Assembly: GCF_004216915.1 (NCBI RefSeq)
Contig: NZ_SGXD01000001.1
Location: 682,001-746,000, forward strand
Length of the DNA stretch: 64,000 bases
Direction: 5' to 3'
Origin: Motilibacter rhizosphaerae
Lineage (GTDB): Bacteria > Actinomycetota > Actinomycetes > Motilibacterales > Motilibacteraceae
The notes beneath the pieces are model-generated. The model had not been told where the DNA came from and ran no database searches. It worked only from the letters and a program-made list of their open reading frames with translations. Numbering within the stretch: the first letter of the stretch is position 1; each line of letters opens with the position of its first letter. Of the stretch, positions 24,124 to 32,535 are shown in pieces. Both the position numbers and the translations under genes were made by a program.

Positions 24124-24381
24124 CTACTGCGCGGGCGGCGGCGGCCCGGGGCGGCCCTTGGCGATGCGCGCGGTCAGCGCGGCGATCGCGTCCTCGGGCG
24201 GGGCGGCGGCGGCGATGTTGGACGCCTGCAGCTCGCGGTAGACCTCCTCGCGGTGCACCTGGACGGTGCGCGGGGCGTCGATGCCGATGCGGACGACGTC
24301 ACCCCGCACCTCGAGGACGGTGATGGTGATGTCGTGCCCGATGATGACGCTCTCGCCGGCACGGCGGCTCAGGACCAGCAC
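24124..24381 (-). CDS. csrA: Carbon storage regulator CsrA (RNA-binding translational repressor)
   Basis: 85-aa CsrA. The protein begins [15 protein letters not shown] when read from the GTG at 24381, which is preceded by GGGAGGG; a TTG four codons earlier is less likely. The RNA-contact residues L4 and R44 (VHREEVY) are conserved. A Pro-rich tail of about 20 residues follows the usual fold. CsrA dimers bind A-N-GGA hairpin loops in mRNA leaders. Such loops occur in all five flagellin leaders in this window, and fliW lies next to it, as in the Bacillus circuit. It is the last gene of the flgN-flgK-flgL-fliW-csrA operon. Confidence 0.92.
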   Translation of the reverse strand: MLVLSRRAGESVIIGHDITITVLEVRGDVVRIGIDAPRTVQVHREEVYRELQASNIAAAAPPEDAIAALTARIAKGRPGPPPPAQ

Positions 24382-24454
24382 GGGCCCTCCCAACGGTCGC
24401 AGACGCGGGCGCCTCCGTGCGCCCGTCGCTCCGCATCCTAGGGACGCGGGGCCC

Positions 24455-24862
24455 TCAGGGCTGGAGCGGCGCGCGCAGCGGCAGGTCGGAGCCGGAGAGG
24501 ACGACCTGGGCGGCCTGGTGCGTGCGGGCGTGCACGACGATGGGGGCGAGCAGGTTGGCGGTCGCGTCCTCGATGCCCGTGGTGCAGGTGACGAGGAGCA
24601 GGACGAGCGCGTCCTCCTCGGACTCGAGGCCCAGCTCGGTCACCGCGTCGTCCGGCAGCTCGGGGGAGTAGTCCGGGAAGAAGGGCGCGGGCGGGACGGC
24701 CAGGAAGCGCAGCCCCTCGTCCTCGATCGAGCGCAGCGCGTAGACCAGGCCGGCGTCGTCGAGGGCGACGAGCGCGAAGTGCCGGGCCTCCGGGAAGCCC
24801 GGGAGGCCCTGCGAGAACACGAGCGCCCCGTCGAGGCCCTGCTGCACGGTCGGCACTGTCAT
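24455..24862 (-). CDS. fliW: Flagellar assembly factor FliW (CsrA antagonist)
   Basis: 135-aa beta-barrel protein that binds either flagellin or CsrA and so relieves CsrA repression when flagellin is exported. The family pattern is visible: [20 protein letters not shown] near the start, [20 protein letters not shown] in the middle, and [20 protein letters not shown] near the end. The ATG at 24862 begins MTVPTVQQ. It sits 43 bases after flgL and 73 bases before csrA, in the same order as in Bacillus. Confidence 0.92.
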   Translation of the reverse strand: MTVPTVQQGLDGALVFSQGLPGFPEARHFALVALDDAGLVYALRSIEDEGLRFLAVPPAPFFPDYSPELPDDAVTELGLESEEDALVLLLVTCTTGIEDATANLLAPIVVHARTHQAAQVVLSGSDLPLRAPLQP

Positions 24863-24905
24863 GGGCCCATCGTGGCCGATGAGGGTCGTCAACGCGAGCA
24901 CCGGC

Positions 24906-25796
24906 TCACCGGAGGAAGTTGGTGAGCGAGAGCTGCAGCACCTTGCTGGCCGTGCTGAGCGCCGCCTGGTAGGAGACCTGCTGCAGCTGGAGGTCGACGG
25001 TCGCCTGGGCGATGTCGACGCCCTCGATGTCGCCCTGGGCTCGCTTCGCGTTGTCCACGCGGTCCTTCGCGGTCTGCTGGAGGCTGTCGAGGCGGTTGGT
25101 GCGCGCACCCACGCTGGAGCGCGAGAACCCGATGGTGGTGACCGCCGTGTCGAGCTTGGCCAGGTCGGCGTCGAGCTGCGTCGGGTCGGTCTTGAGGTGG
25201 TTGCTGATGTCGTCGAGGATGCCGAAGACCGACGTCGGGCCGCTGCCGAACGTCTGGACGCCGTCGGTGTCGACGCGCACCGAGACCCCGTCGGCGGCGA
25301 CGCGGTTCACCGACCCGCTGTCGCCGATGTACGTGCCGGTCGAGTCGAAGGCCGCGGAGCCCGAGGTCGTGCCGCCGAAGATCGGGCGGCCGAGGTACTG
25401 GCGGTTGGCGTTGTTGAGGATGCCGGCGCGCAACTGGTCGATCTGGTCCGCGATCGCCCTGCGGGCGTTGGGGTCGCTGTTGCCGGTCGACTTGCCCTGC
25501 ACCGTCAGGGTGCGGGCGTCGCGCACGGACTGCTGGATGTCGCCCAGGGCGGTGTCCGCGGCGTCGAGCCAGTCGATGCCGTCGGCGGCGCTGTCGGCGT
25601 ACTGCTGGTACTGCGAGGCCTCGCTCCGGTAGCCCATCGAGCTGATGGCGCCCGACGGGTTGTCCGAGGGACGGCTGATCGTCTTGCCGCTCGAGAGCTG
25701 CTCCTGGGTCCGGCTGTAGCGGTCCAGGTTGCTCTGGATCCCCGCGAGACTGGTGTTCGCGAGGTGCGCGTAGGTGACGCGGCTCATCCCGACCAT
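24906..25796 (-). CDS. flgL: Flagellar hook-associated protein 3, FlgL
   Basis: 296-aa hook-filament junction protein. It begins VTYAHLANTSLAGIQSNLDR and keeps the flagellin-like N-terminal helix with SRPSDNPSGAISSMGYRSEA. The C-terminal helix reads LQQVSYQAALSTASKVLQLS and ends LTNFLR. The ATG at 25796 has GGTGAG upstream; a second ATG three codons in is possible. It follows flgK by two bases. Confidence 0.92.
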   Translation of the reverse strand: MVGMSRVTYAHLANTSLAGIQSNLDRYSRTQEQLSSGKTISRPSDNPSGAISSMGYRSEASQYQQYADSAADGIDWLDAADTALGDIQQSVRDARTLTVQGKSTGNSDPNARRAIADQIDQLRAGILNNANRQYLGRPIFGGTTSGSAAFDSTGTYIGDSGSVNRVAADGVSVRVDTDGVQTFGSGPTSVFGILDDISNHLKTDPTQLDADLAKLDTAVTTIGFSRSSVGARTNRLDSLQQTAKDRVDNAKRAQGDIEGVDIAQATVDLQLQQVSYQAALSTASKVLQLSLTNFLR

Positions 25797-25798
25797 GT

Positions 25799-27202
25799 TC
25801 AGCTCACCATCTGGATCAGGGTGTTGATCGTGCTGTCGATCGTGGTCATCACCTTGGCCGCGGCCTCGTAGCCGCGCTGGAACGCCAGCACGTTGGTCAT
25901 CTCCTCGTCGGTGTCGACGCCCGAGGTGGTGGTCATCGCGTCGTCGGCCTTGGCCGCGACGTCCTTGCGCGTCGCGAAGCGCTGCTGCGCCGCCGCGGAC
26001 TCGACGCCGAGGCCGCTGATCATCGTCTTGTAGGAGTTCACCGGGGAGCTCGTCGAGGTCGACAGCGCGGCGATGCGGGTCGCCATGCCGCCGTCGAGGT
26101 TGCCGCCGGGGTTGGCGCTCGCGGCGATCTGGTCGGCGGTGACGACCACCTTGATGTTCGCGGCGGTGACGGACGTCGTGCCGTCGTTGGTGCCGAAGTA
26201 GTCGCGCCCGTCGCCGCCGGGGACGTCGGGGCCGTTGGTGAGGTCGTAGCCCTGGCGGTGCAGGGTGTTCACCTGGTTCGCGAGGTCGGCGGCGAAGCCG
26301 TCGAGCTGGGCCTTGTAGCGCGGGATCGTGTCGGTGAGGGCCGTGACGATGCCGTGGACGTCGCCGCCGCTGAGCGGGACCGTGCTGCCGTCGTTGGTGT
26401 AGACGATCTTCACGGGGGTCGTGGTCGCGTCCGAGGGCACCGAGGCGCCCTGGATGCCGAGGGTCAGCGCGTTGCTCCCGGACACGAGCGCCGAGCCGCC
26501 GAGCATGACGTCGACCGAGCCGTCCTTGCCCGGGCGGGCGGTGACGCCGATGGCGTCGCTCAGCTTGAGCACGAGGGCGTCGCGCTTGTCGGCCAGCTCG
26601 TTCGACGGCACCCCGCCGGCGGTGTTGAACTGGATCGCCTTGTTGAGGTTGGCGATCTCGGTGGTGGTCGCGTTGACGTCCGCGACCGAGGTCGTCAGCG
26701 TCTGGCGCAGGTTGCTCCACTGCTGGTCGAGGTTGCCGGCGGCGTCGTGGAGCTTGTCCGCCACGCCCTGGCCGCTCTCCACGACAGCCTGGCGCATCGA
26801 CCCGCCGGGGTTCTGCGAGAGGTTCGTGAACGACTTGAAGAAGTCCTGCATGGTCTTCGCGATGCCGGTGTCGGACGGCTCCGGGACCGCGTCCTCGATG
26901 TCGCTGAGCGTCTGCTGCGCACGGTCGGAGCTGGCGAGGTTGCCGTGCTCGATCTGCTGGCGCACCGCGTAGAAGTCGTCGCGGATGCGGCTCACGTCGG
27001 TGACGGCGACGCCGCCGCCGGTGCCGTCGTACGTCGAGAACAGCGCGGGGACCGAGGGCCCGGCGACCGAGTTCATGTCGACGCGCTGGCGCGAGTAGCC
27101 CGGCGTGTTGGCGTTGGCGATGTTCTGGCCGGTGACGTCGAGCGCCCGCCGCTGGGCGACGAGCGAGGAGTACGCCGTGTTGATGGAGCCGAAGGTGCTC
27201 AT
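25799..27202 (-). CDS. flgK: Flagellar hook-associated protein 1, FlgK
   Basis: 467-aa junction protein. The rod-type N-terminal motif LDVTGQNIANANTPGYSRQR and the C-terminal TNVLAFQRGYEAAAKVMTTI are the conserved coiled-coil ends shared with hook and rod proteins; the middle is variable. The start codon overlaps the flgN stop by one base (TGATG). Confidence 0.95.
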   Translation of the reverse strand: MSTFGSINTAYSSLVAQRRALDVTGQNIANANTPGYSRQRVDMNSVAGPSVPALFSTYDGTGGGVAVTDVSRIRDDFYAVRQQIEHGNLASSDRAQQTLSDIEDAVPEPSDTGIAKTMQDFFKSFTNLSQNPGGSMRQAVVESGQGVADKLHDAAGNLDQQWSNLRQTLTTSVADVNATTTEIANLNKAIQFNTAGGVPSNELADKRDALVLKLSDAIGVTARPGKDGSVDVMLGGSALVSGSNALTLGIQGASVPSDATTTPVKIVYTNDGSTVPLSGGDVHGIVTALTDTIPRYKAQLDGFAADLANQVNTLHRQGYDLTNGPDVPGGDGRDYFGTNDGTTSVTAANIKVVVTADQIAASANPGGNLDGGMATRIAALSTSTSSPVNSYKTMISGLGVESAAAQQRFATRKDVAAKADDAMTTTSGVDTDEEMTNVLAFQRGYEAAAKVMTTIDSTINTLIQMVS

Positions 27203-27684
27203 CAGATGGCCTCGTCGACGAGCCTCGTGTAGCGCCCGACGCTGACCGGCGCGCCCGCGGCGGTGTACGTCTCGGTGCCGTCGCCGAAGCCGAGGAGGGC
27301 CTCGCGGGTCGCCCGGAACCCGGCGGTGAGCAGCTCGCGGTTCATGTCGGCCATCGCCTGGATCCCGGCGGTGGCGGTGAGGAACGCCTGCCGGTGCTCA
27401 AGGAGCAGCCCGCGCCACGGCTCGGGCGCGGCCTCGGCCAGCTCGCGCAGGCTCGGCCCGCTCGGCAGGCCCAGCTCGGCGGCGGCGGCGTCGACCTGGA
27501 CGGCGCGGAGGAGCTCGGCCTTGCGGACCTCCTCCAGCACCATCTCGACCTCCTTGGTCGAGCGCGCCAGCCAGCGCGACCGCCCGGAGGCGAGCACCAG
27601 CTGCTCCTCCTCGAGCTTGAACAGGAGCAGCTCGAGCAGCTCCCGCTCACGCCACAGCGTGCTCGAGACCCCGGCCAGGCTCAT
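27202..27684 (-). CDS. flgN: FlgN-type chaperone for FlgK/FlgL
   Basis: 160-aa helical protein with a FlgN-like pattern: LWRERELLELLLFKLEEEQL at the N-terminus, then KEVEMVLEEVRKAELLRAVQ, and a distal helix MADMNRELLTAGFRATREAL. FlgN escorts the junction proteins to the export gate. The ATG at 27684 follows AGGAGGG. It heads the flgN-flgK-flgL-fliW-csrA operon, the usual gene order. Confidence 0.85.
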   Translation of the reverse strand: MSLAGVSSTLWRERELLELLLFKLEEEQLVLASGRSRWLARSTKEVEMVLEEVRKAELLRAVQVDAAAAELGLPSGPSLRELAEAAPEPWRGLLLEHRQAFLTATAGIQAMADMNRELLTAGFRATREALLGFGDGTETYTAAGAPVSVGRYTRLVDEAI

Positions 27685-27721
27685 GCGCCGTCCCTCCTGC
27701 TCGTCCTGCTCTTCCCAGTCC

Positions 27722-27748
27722 CCTTCGGCACCACGGCAGGGCACCTGA
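27722..27748 (-). promoter_or_regulatory. FliA-type promoter of flgN-flgKL-fliW-csrA
   Basis: On the minus strand: TCAG, a 15-base spacer, then GCCGAAGG, ending 37 bases before the flgN ATG. It has the same spacing as the cheA and fliC1 promoters. Confidence 0.65.
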
Positions 27749-27859
27749 GGAGATCCACCCTCCCTCCTCGGCAGGGGACCCCCGGGACCTTCGTCCTACT
27801 CGATAGGGGGAACTGCGCTCCAGCGTTAGCCCGAGAGGGGGGTTCTGCGTTTCCGCTGC

Positions 27860-27887
27860 TCAAGCACCTCAGGCGCAGGGCCCGAAG
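27860..27887 (+). promoter_or_regulatory. FliA-type promoter of fliA (autoregulation)
   Basis: TCAA, a 16-base spacer (15 if read as GGCCCGAA), then GCCCGAAG. The -10 ends eight bases before the fliA ATG, so the transcript would be leaderless. Confidence 0.55.
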
Positions 27888-27895
27888 CCCCGGCC

Positions 27896-28765
27896 ATGAC
27901 CGCAACGCACGGACGCGCCTCCCTCGAGGACGAGCTCTGCCGCGAGCACCTCCCGCTCGTCGGCTACCTCGTCAACGAGATCCTCGGTCGTCTCCCCTCC
28001 CATGTGAACCGCGACGAGCTGACCTCGGCGGGCCTCGCAGCCCTCGCCCAGGCCGCCCGCTCCTACGACGACTCGCGCAGCGTGCCCTTCGCGCGCTTCG
28101 CCTCCACCCGCATCCGCGGCGCCCTCATCGACGAGCTGCGCAGCTACGACTGGGCCAGCCGGTCCGTACGCTCCCGCGCCCGCAAGCGCGACCGTGCGGA
28201 GGAGGAGCTGACCGCCGTCCTCGGGCGCACCCCCACCCCGCAGGAGGTCGCGGCTCACCTCGGTGTCGCCGTCGACGAGCTCGAGGCCGTGGACGAGGAC
28301 GTCCAGCGCGCCGTCGTCCTGAGCCTGCAGGGCTTCTCCGACGCCGGCACCCTCGACGAGGTCGTCAGCGTCCACGAGCCCGCGCCGGACGAGATGATCG
28401 TCCACCGCGAGAAGGTGGGCTACCTCTACGACGCGATCGAGGTCCTCCCGGACCGGCTGAAGACCGTCGTGGTGCGCTACTTCTTCGAGGAGCGCCCGAT
28501 GACCGAGATCGCCGCGGAGCTCGGCGTCAGCGAGTCCCGCGTCTCGCAGATGCGCGGCGAGGCGCTGGCCCTGCTCAAGGACGGCATGAACGCCCAGCTC
28601 GAGCCGACCATGGTCGAGCAGTCCGACCGTCCGGGCGGGTGCGCGGCACGGCGCCGCGAGGCGTACTTCGCCGAGGTCGCGACCCGCAGCGACTACCGCA
28701 GCCGGCTCTCCGGCCGCGTGCCGTCGTACGCCACCACGACGTACGCGCGGGTGGCCTCCGCCTGA
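27896..28765 (+). CDS. fliA: Flagellar sigma factor FliA (sigma28/WhiG family)
   Basis: 289-aa sigma factor. Region 2 has LVGYLVNEILGRLPSHVNRD and FARFASTRIRGALIDELRSY, region 3 has LGRTPTPQEVAAHLGVAVDE, and region 4 ends with MTEIAAELGVSESRVSQMRG, a clear helix-turn-helix for the -35 element. About 50 extra residues after region 4 (Arg/Ser/Tyr-rich) are unusual for FliA. A self-type promoter directly precedes the start. No anti-sigma FlgM gene is visible in the window. It is divergent from the flgN operon. Confidence 0.93.
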   Translation: MTATHGRASLEDELCREHLPLVGYLVNEILGRLPSHVNRDELTSAGLAALAQAARSYDDSRSVPFARFASTRIRGALIDELRSYDWASRSVRSRARKRDRAEEELTAVLGRTPTPQEVAAHLGVAVDELEAVDEDVQRAVVLSLQGFSDAGTLDEVVSVHEPAPDEMIVHREKVGYLYDAIEVLPDRLKTVVVRYFFEERPMTEIAAELGVSESRVSQMRGEALALLKDGMNAQLEPTMVEQSDRPGGCAARRREAYFAEVATRSDYRSRLSGRVPSYATTTYARVASA

Positions 28766-28880
28766 CCCCCCACCGGGGCGGCATCGCGACGCTGCGTGCG
28801 TCCGCGGTGCCGCTCCGGCGTCGGTGCGCCGGGGCGTGCCCTAGTGTTGGACCGCTTCCGGCTGCGACGAAGGGGCTCGC

Positions 28881-29699
28881 GTGCACAACCACCTCATCCA
28901 GAGCCGGGCGCTGCTCGAGCAGGTCGCGCTCGAGGGGGCCCGCGGGGTCTACGTCGGCGACGACACCGTGCTGTGCCGCGTCCTCGGCATCTACCACTCC
29001 TACGTCGACGGCCGTGACGTCAGCGTCGCCCAGCACCTCATCATGAACGGCTACTGGGAGTCGTGGATCACGCTCGCCATGGCGCGCGCGCTCCAGCCGG
29101 GCATGAGGGCCGTCGACGTCGGCGCCAACCTCGGCTACTTCTCGCTGCTCATGGCGGACGCCGTCGGGCCGCAGGGCAAGGTGCTCGCCTTCGAGCCGCA
29201 GGAGCGCTACGCCGGCCTGGTCGGCCGCTCGCTGCGCGCCAACGGGTTCCACGTCCAGGCCGAGGTGCGCCAGCAGGCCGTGTCGTCCGAGAAGGGGTCG
29301 CTGGACCTCCTCGTGCCGGAGGACTTCTTCGGCAGCGCCTCGGTGGCGGCCAGCTTCGAGGACTACTCGACGACCTCGACGACCGTCGAGGCCGTCACCC
29401 TCGACGAGGCGCTCGCCGACTGGGAGAGCGTCGACCTCATCAAGATCGACGTCGAGGGCGCGGAGTACGCCGTCTGGCAGGGGATGGCCGACGTGCGCCG
29501 CCGCTCGCCGGACCTCGCGATCGTCCTCGAGTTCAACGCCAGCTCCTACGACGACCCGCAGGGGTTCCTCGACGAGGTGCGCGGCGAGGGCTTCGCGACG
29601 TACGAGATCGCCACCGACGGGGGCCTCGCGCCGTTCGTCGACGCGGAGGTCGTCTCCCGCGCGGACTTCTCCATGCTCTGGCTCTCGCGCGAGGACTGA
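28881..29699 (+). CDS. FkbM-family methyltransferase
   Basis: 272-aa SAM-dependent methyltransferase. The SAM site is AVDVGANLGYFSLLMADAVG, followed by VLAFEPQERYAGLVGRSL. The FkbM hallmark DLIKIDVEGAEYAVWQGM comes near the C-terminal third. FkbM enzymes usually O-methylate sugars. Its position between the flagellar sigma factor and two glycosyltransferases suggests methylation of a flagellin glycan, which is inference. The GTG at 28881 lacks a clear ribosome site. Confidence 0.85.
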   Translation: MHNHLIQSRALLEQVALEGARGVYVGDDTVLCRVLGIYHSYVDGRDVSVAQHLIMNGYWESWITLAMARALQPGMRAVDVGANLGYFSLLMADAVGPQGKVLAFEPQERYAGLVGRSLRANGFHVQAEVRQQAVSSEKGSLDLLVPEDFFGSASVAASFEDYSTTSTTVEAVTLDEALADWESVDLIKIDVEGAEYAVWQGMADVRRRSPDLAIVLEFNASSYDDPQGFLDEVRGEGFATYEIATDGGLAPFVDAEVVSRADFSMLWLSRED

Positions 29700-29714
29700 C
29701 CCCGAGCGCGGGGC

Positions 29715-29741
29715 TCAAGAGGTCCGCTGCTCCGTCCGAGT
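29715..29741 (+). promoter_or_regulatory. FliA-type promoter of the tandem glycosyltransferase gene
   Basis: TCAA, a 15-base spacer, then GTCCGAGT, ending eight bases before the ATG at 29750. The transcript would be leaderless. Confidence 0.5.
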
Positions 29742-29749
29742 GATGGAGC

Positions 29750-32491
29750 ATGACGAGCGACCTCGTGCTCAACCTCGGCGCGTCGGCCGAACCGAAGCTC
29801 ACCTGGCTCGGCCCGATGCGCAACTTCAGCGGCTTCGGCGACGAGATGCGCCACTACGTGCTGGGGCTGCGCGACCGCGGGCACGCCGTGCGCGCCCTGC
29901 CCGTCGCGGACTCGCCGAAGTACATGGCCGGGCTGTCGCCCACGCTGCGGGCGCGCCTCGACGCCGCCGTCGCCGAGCCGGCCCAGGACTGGCCCGTCCT
30001 CGTCCAGCACCTCCAGCCGCACACCCTGCGCCACTACGCGGGCGTCGGCTACTACGTCGGCCGCACGATGTTCGAGACGACGTCGCTGCCCGCCGGCTGG
30101 GCCGAGCAGGCCAACGGCATGGACGAGCTCTGGGTGCCGAGCGAGTTCAACGTCCAGACCTTCCGCGACGCCGGCGTCACCATCCCGATCCACGTCGTGC
30201 CGGAGGGCGTCAGCACCACCCGCTTCCGCCCGGGCCTGCGCCCCCTCGTCACCGAGGGCCTGCGCGGCACCGTCTTCCTCTCCGTCTTCGAGTGGAGCTC
30301 GCGCAAGGGCTGGGACGTGCTGCTGCGCGCCTGGGCCGAGGCGTTCGGGCCCGAGGACGACGTCACGCTGCTGCTCCGCTCCTACCCGCTGAGCCACACC
30401 TCCGCGCGGCAGGACGAGATCAGCCAGCGCGTCGACGCGTACCTCGCCACGCTGGGGCGCACCCGCGCGGACGTCGCCCCGATCGTCGTGCTCGACCAGT
30501 TCGTGGACGACCGGGAGATGCCGCGGCTCTACGCCTCCGCCACCGCGTACGTCGGTCCCAGCCGCGGCGAGGGCTGGGGGCGGCCCTACCTCGAGGCCAT
30601 GGCCACCGGCCTGCCGACCATCGCCACGCGCTGGAGCGGCAACCTCGCCTTCATGGACGACACCAACTCCCTGCTCGTCGACATCGACGGGCTGGAGACG
30701 GTCCCCGCCGACGACGAGATCGCGTTCTTCCGCGGGCAGCAGTGGGCCAGCCCCAGCGTCGCGAGCCTCGTCGGGCACCTGCGCTGGGTCGCCGCCGAAC
30801 CCGCGGCCGCCGCCGCGCTCGGCGCCCGGGCCCGTGAGGACGTCGTCGCGCGCTGGACCTGGGAGAAGGCGGTCGACGTCGCCGAGCAGCGCTTCCTCGC
30901 GATCCGCGAGCACCTCACCCGGCCGCGCCCGCACGCCCCCGGCGGCCCGCGCGTGCGCTGGGTCGGCGAGCAGTTCCAGCACACCAGCCTCAGCCTCGTG
31001 AACCGCGCCGTCGTGAGCCGCCTGCTCGACCGCGTCGACGTCGAGTGCCGCACGGTCGAGCGGCCGGCCGTCGACCCGTACGCACCGGAGCTCGCCGCCC
31101 TCGCCTCCACCGTCGGCCCCGTGCTCGACGGCGACCCGCAGGTCGAGGTGCGGCACCAGTGGCCGCCGGACTGGTCAGCCCCGGAGCACCAGGGCGCGCT
31201 CGTCGCCATCCAGCCGTGGGAGTACGGCGGCCTGCCCGACGCCTGGGTCGAGGGCATGGCCGCGGTGGACGAGGCCTGGGTGCCGACGACCTTCGTGCGC
31301 GACTGCTACGTCGCGTCCGGCGTCCCGGCAGCGAAGGTCCACGTCGTCCCCAACGGCGTCGACGTCGACGCCTTCTCCCCGCAGGGCGAGGCGCTGGCGC
31401 TGCGCACCACGAAGGGCACGAAGCTGCTCTTCGTCGGCGGCACCATCCACCGCAAGGGCATCGACGTGCTGGTCGCCGCGTACCTGCGCGAGTTCACCCG
31501 CGACGACGACGTCTGCCTCGTCGTGAAGACCTTCGGCTCCGGCTCGGTCTACCGCGGGCAGGACATGGACGAGCGGCTCCGCCAGCTCGCCGCCGACCCG
31601 TCGCTGCCCGAGATCGAGGTCATCGACCGCGAGCTCGAGCCGCACGAGCTGCCGATGCTCTACCGCGCCTGCGACGTGCTGGTGCACCCGTACCGCGGGG
31701 AGGGCTTCGGCCTGCCCATCGCCGAGGCCATGGCGTGCGGGCTGCCCGTCGTCGTCACGGGGGCCGGCGCCGCCGTGGACTTCTGCGACGCGGAGACGGC
31801 GTACCTCGTCCCGGCGGAGCCGCAGGCCCTCTCGGGCACGGGGCTGCCGGAGAGCCGGACGGGCTACTTCCTGTACGAGCCCGACGGCGACGCGCTGGCC
31901 CGCACGCTGCGCCACGTCGTCGAGCACCCGGCGGAGGCCGCCGTGCGTGCGGCCGCCGGCCGCTCGCGCATCGTCCGTGACTTCAGCTGGGAGCGCGTCG
32001 CCGGCCTCGTGGCAGGCCGCCTCGCGGCCCTGGCCGCCGCGCCCGCGACGCGCCTGCGCCCCCTGGGCCTGGAGCTCGACACGCAGGGCAAGCACACCTT
32101 CGGGCTGCTGCCCGACTGGACCACCTCCGCCCCGGACGAGGCGCTGCGCACGTTCGTCGCGGCGTTCACGCCCGCGGACGAGGTCTGCCTCGCCGTGTGG
32201 ATCGACCCGTCGTCCTCCGACGACGAGCTGGACCGCATCGAGGAGCGGCTGCGCGCGGCGGTCGAGGCGGGGACGGCCGACGGGCACGAGTGCCCGGACA
32301 TCCTGCTCGTCACCGACGCGCTGCGCCCGGGCGAGCTGGACCGCTTCTACCGCTCGGTCGACGTCGCCCTGACCTCCGCGCCGGCGCAAGCGGCGCTCGC
32401 GACCTCCGTGGGCACCCCGCTGCTCGTGCGCCCCGGGCAGGAGGCGCTGCGCGCGTCGCTGGCCCAGCGCCGCGTCCCCGCGGGGGTCTGA
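29750..32491 (+). CDS. Large glycosyltransferase with two GT4-type domains
   Basis: 913-aa cytoplasmic protein containing two GT-B fold glycosyltransferase units. The first (about 1-385) has the E-x7-E motif in EGWGRPYLEAMATGLPTIAT. The second (about 395-765) has KVHVVPNGVDVDAFSP, LLFVGGTIHRKGIDVLV and EGFGLPIAEAMACGLPVVVT. A C-terminal tail of about 140 residues resembles half of another nucleotide-sugar domain. It lies between fliA and the flagellins under a FliA-type promoter, so flagellin O-glycosylation is the likely role. Donor and acceptor are unknown. Confidence 0.85.
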   Translation: MTSDLVLNLGASAEPKLTWLGPMRNFSGFGDEMRHYVLGLRDRGHAVRALPVADSPKYMAGLSPTLRARLDAAVAEPAQDWPVLVQHLQPHTLRHYAGVGYYVGRTMFETTSLPAGWAEQANGMDELWVPSEFNVQTFRDAGVTIPIHVVPEGVSTTRFRPGLRPLVTEGLRGTVFLSVFEWSSRKGWDVLLRAWAEAFGPEDDVTLLLRSYPLSHTSARQDEISQRVDAYLATLGRTRADVAPIVVLDQFVDDREMPRLYASATAYVGPSRGEGWGRPYLEAMATGLPTIATRWSGNLAFMDDTNSLLVDIDGLETVPADDEIAFFRGQQWASPSVASLVGHLRWVAAEPAAAAALGARAREDVVARWTWEKAVDVAEQRFLAIREHLTRPRPHAPGGPRVRWVGEQFQHTSLSLVNRAVVSRLLDRVDVECRTVERPAVDPYAPELAALASTVGPVLDGDPQVEVRHQWPPDWSAPEHQGALVAIQPWEYGGLPDAWVEGMAAVDEAWVPTTFVRDCYVASGVPAAKVHVVPNGVDVDAFSPQGEALALRTTKGTKLLFVGGTIHRKGIDVLVAAYLREFTRDDDVCLVVKTFGSGSVYRGQDMDERLRQLAADPSLPEIEVIDRELEPHELPMLYRACDVLVHPYRGEGFGLPIAEAMACGLPVVVTGAGAAVDFCDAETAYLVPAEPQALSGTGLPESRTGYFLYEPDGDALARTLRHVVEHPAEAAVRAAAGRSRIVRDFSWERVAGLVAGRLAALAAAPATRLRPLGLELDTQGKHTFGLLPDWTTSAPDEALRTFVAAFTPADEVCLAVWIDPSSSDDELDRIEERLRAAVEAGTADGHECPDILLVTDALRPGELDRFYRSVDVALTSAPAQAALATSVGTPLLVRPGQEALRASLAQRRVPAGV

Positions 32492-32499
32492 GCAGCGGG

Positions 32500-32528
32500 C
32501 TTTAGCCCGGACGGGTGAGTGCCGATGC
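32500..32528 (+). promoter_or_regulatory. Possible FliA-type promoter of the GT2 gene
   Basis: CTTTAG followed by GCCGATGC with one base more spacing than usual. The -10 ends seven bases before the ATG at 32536. This is weaker than the other sites because the -35 deviates. Confidence 0.35.
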
Positions 32529-32535
32529 ACTCCCC

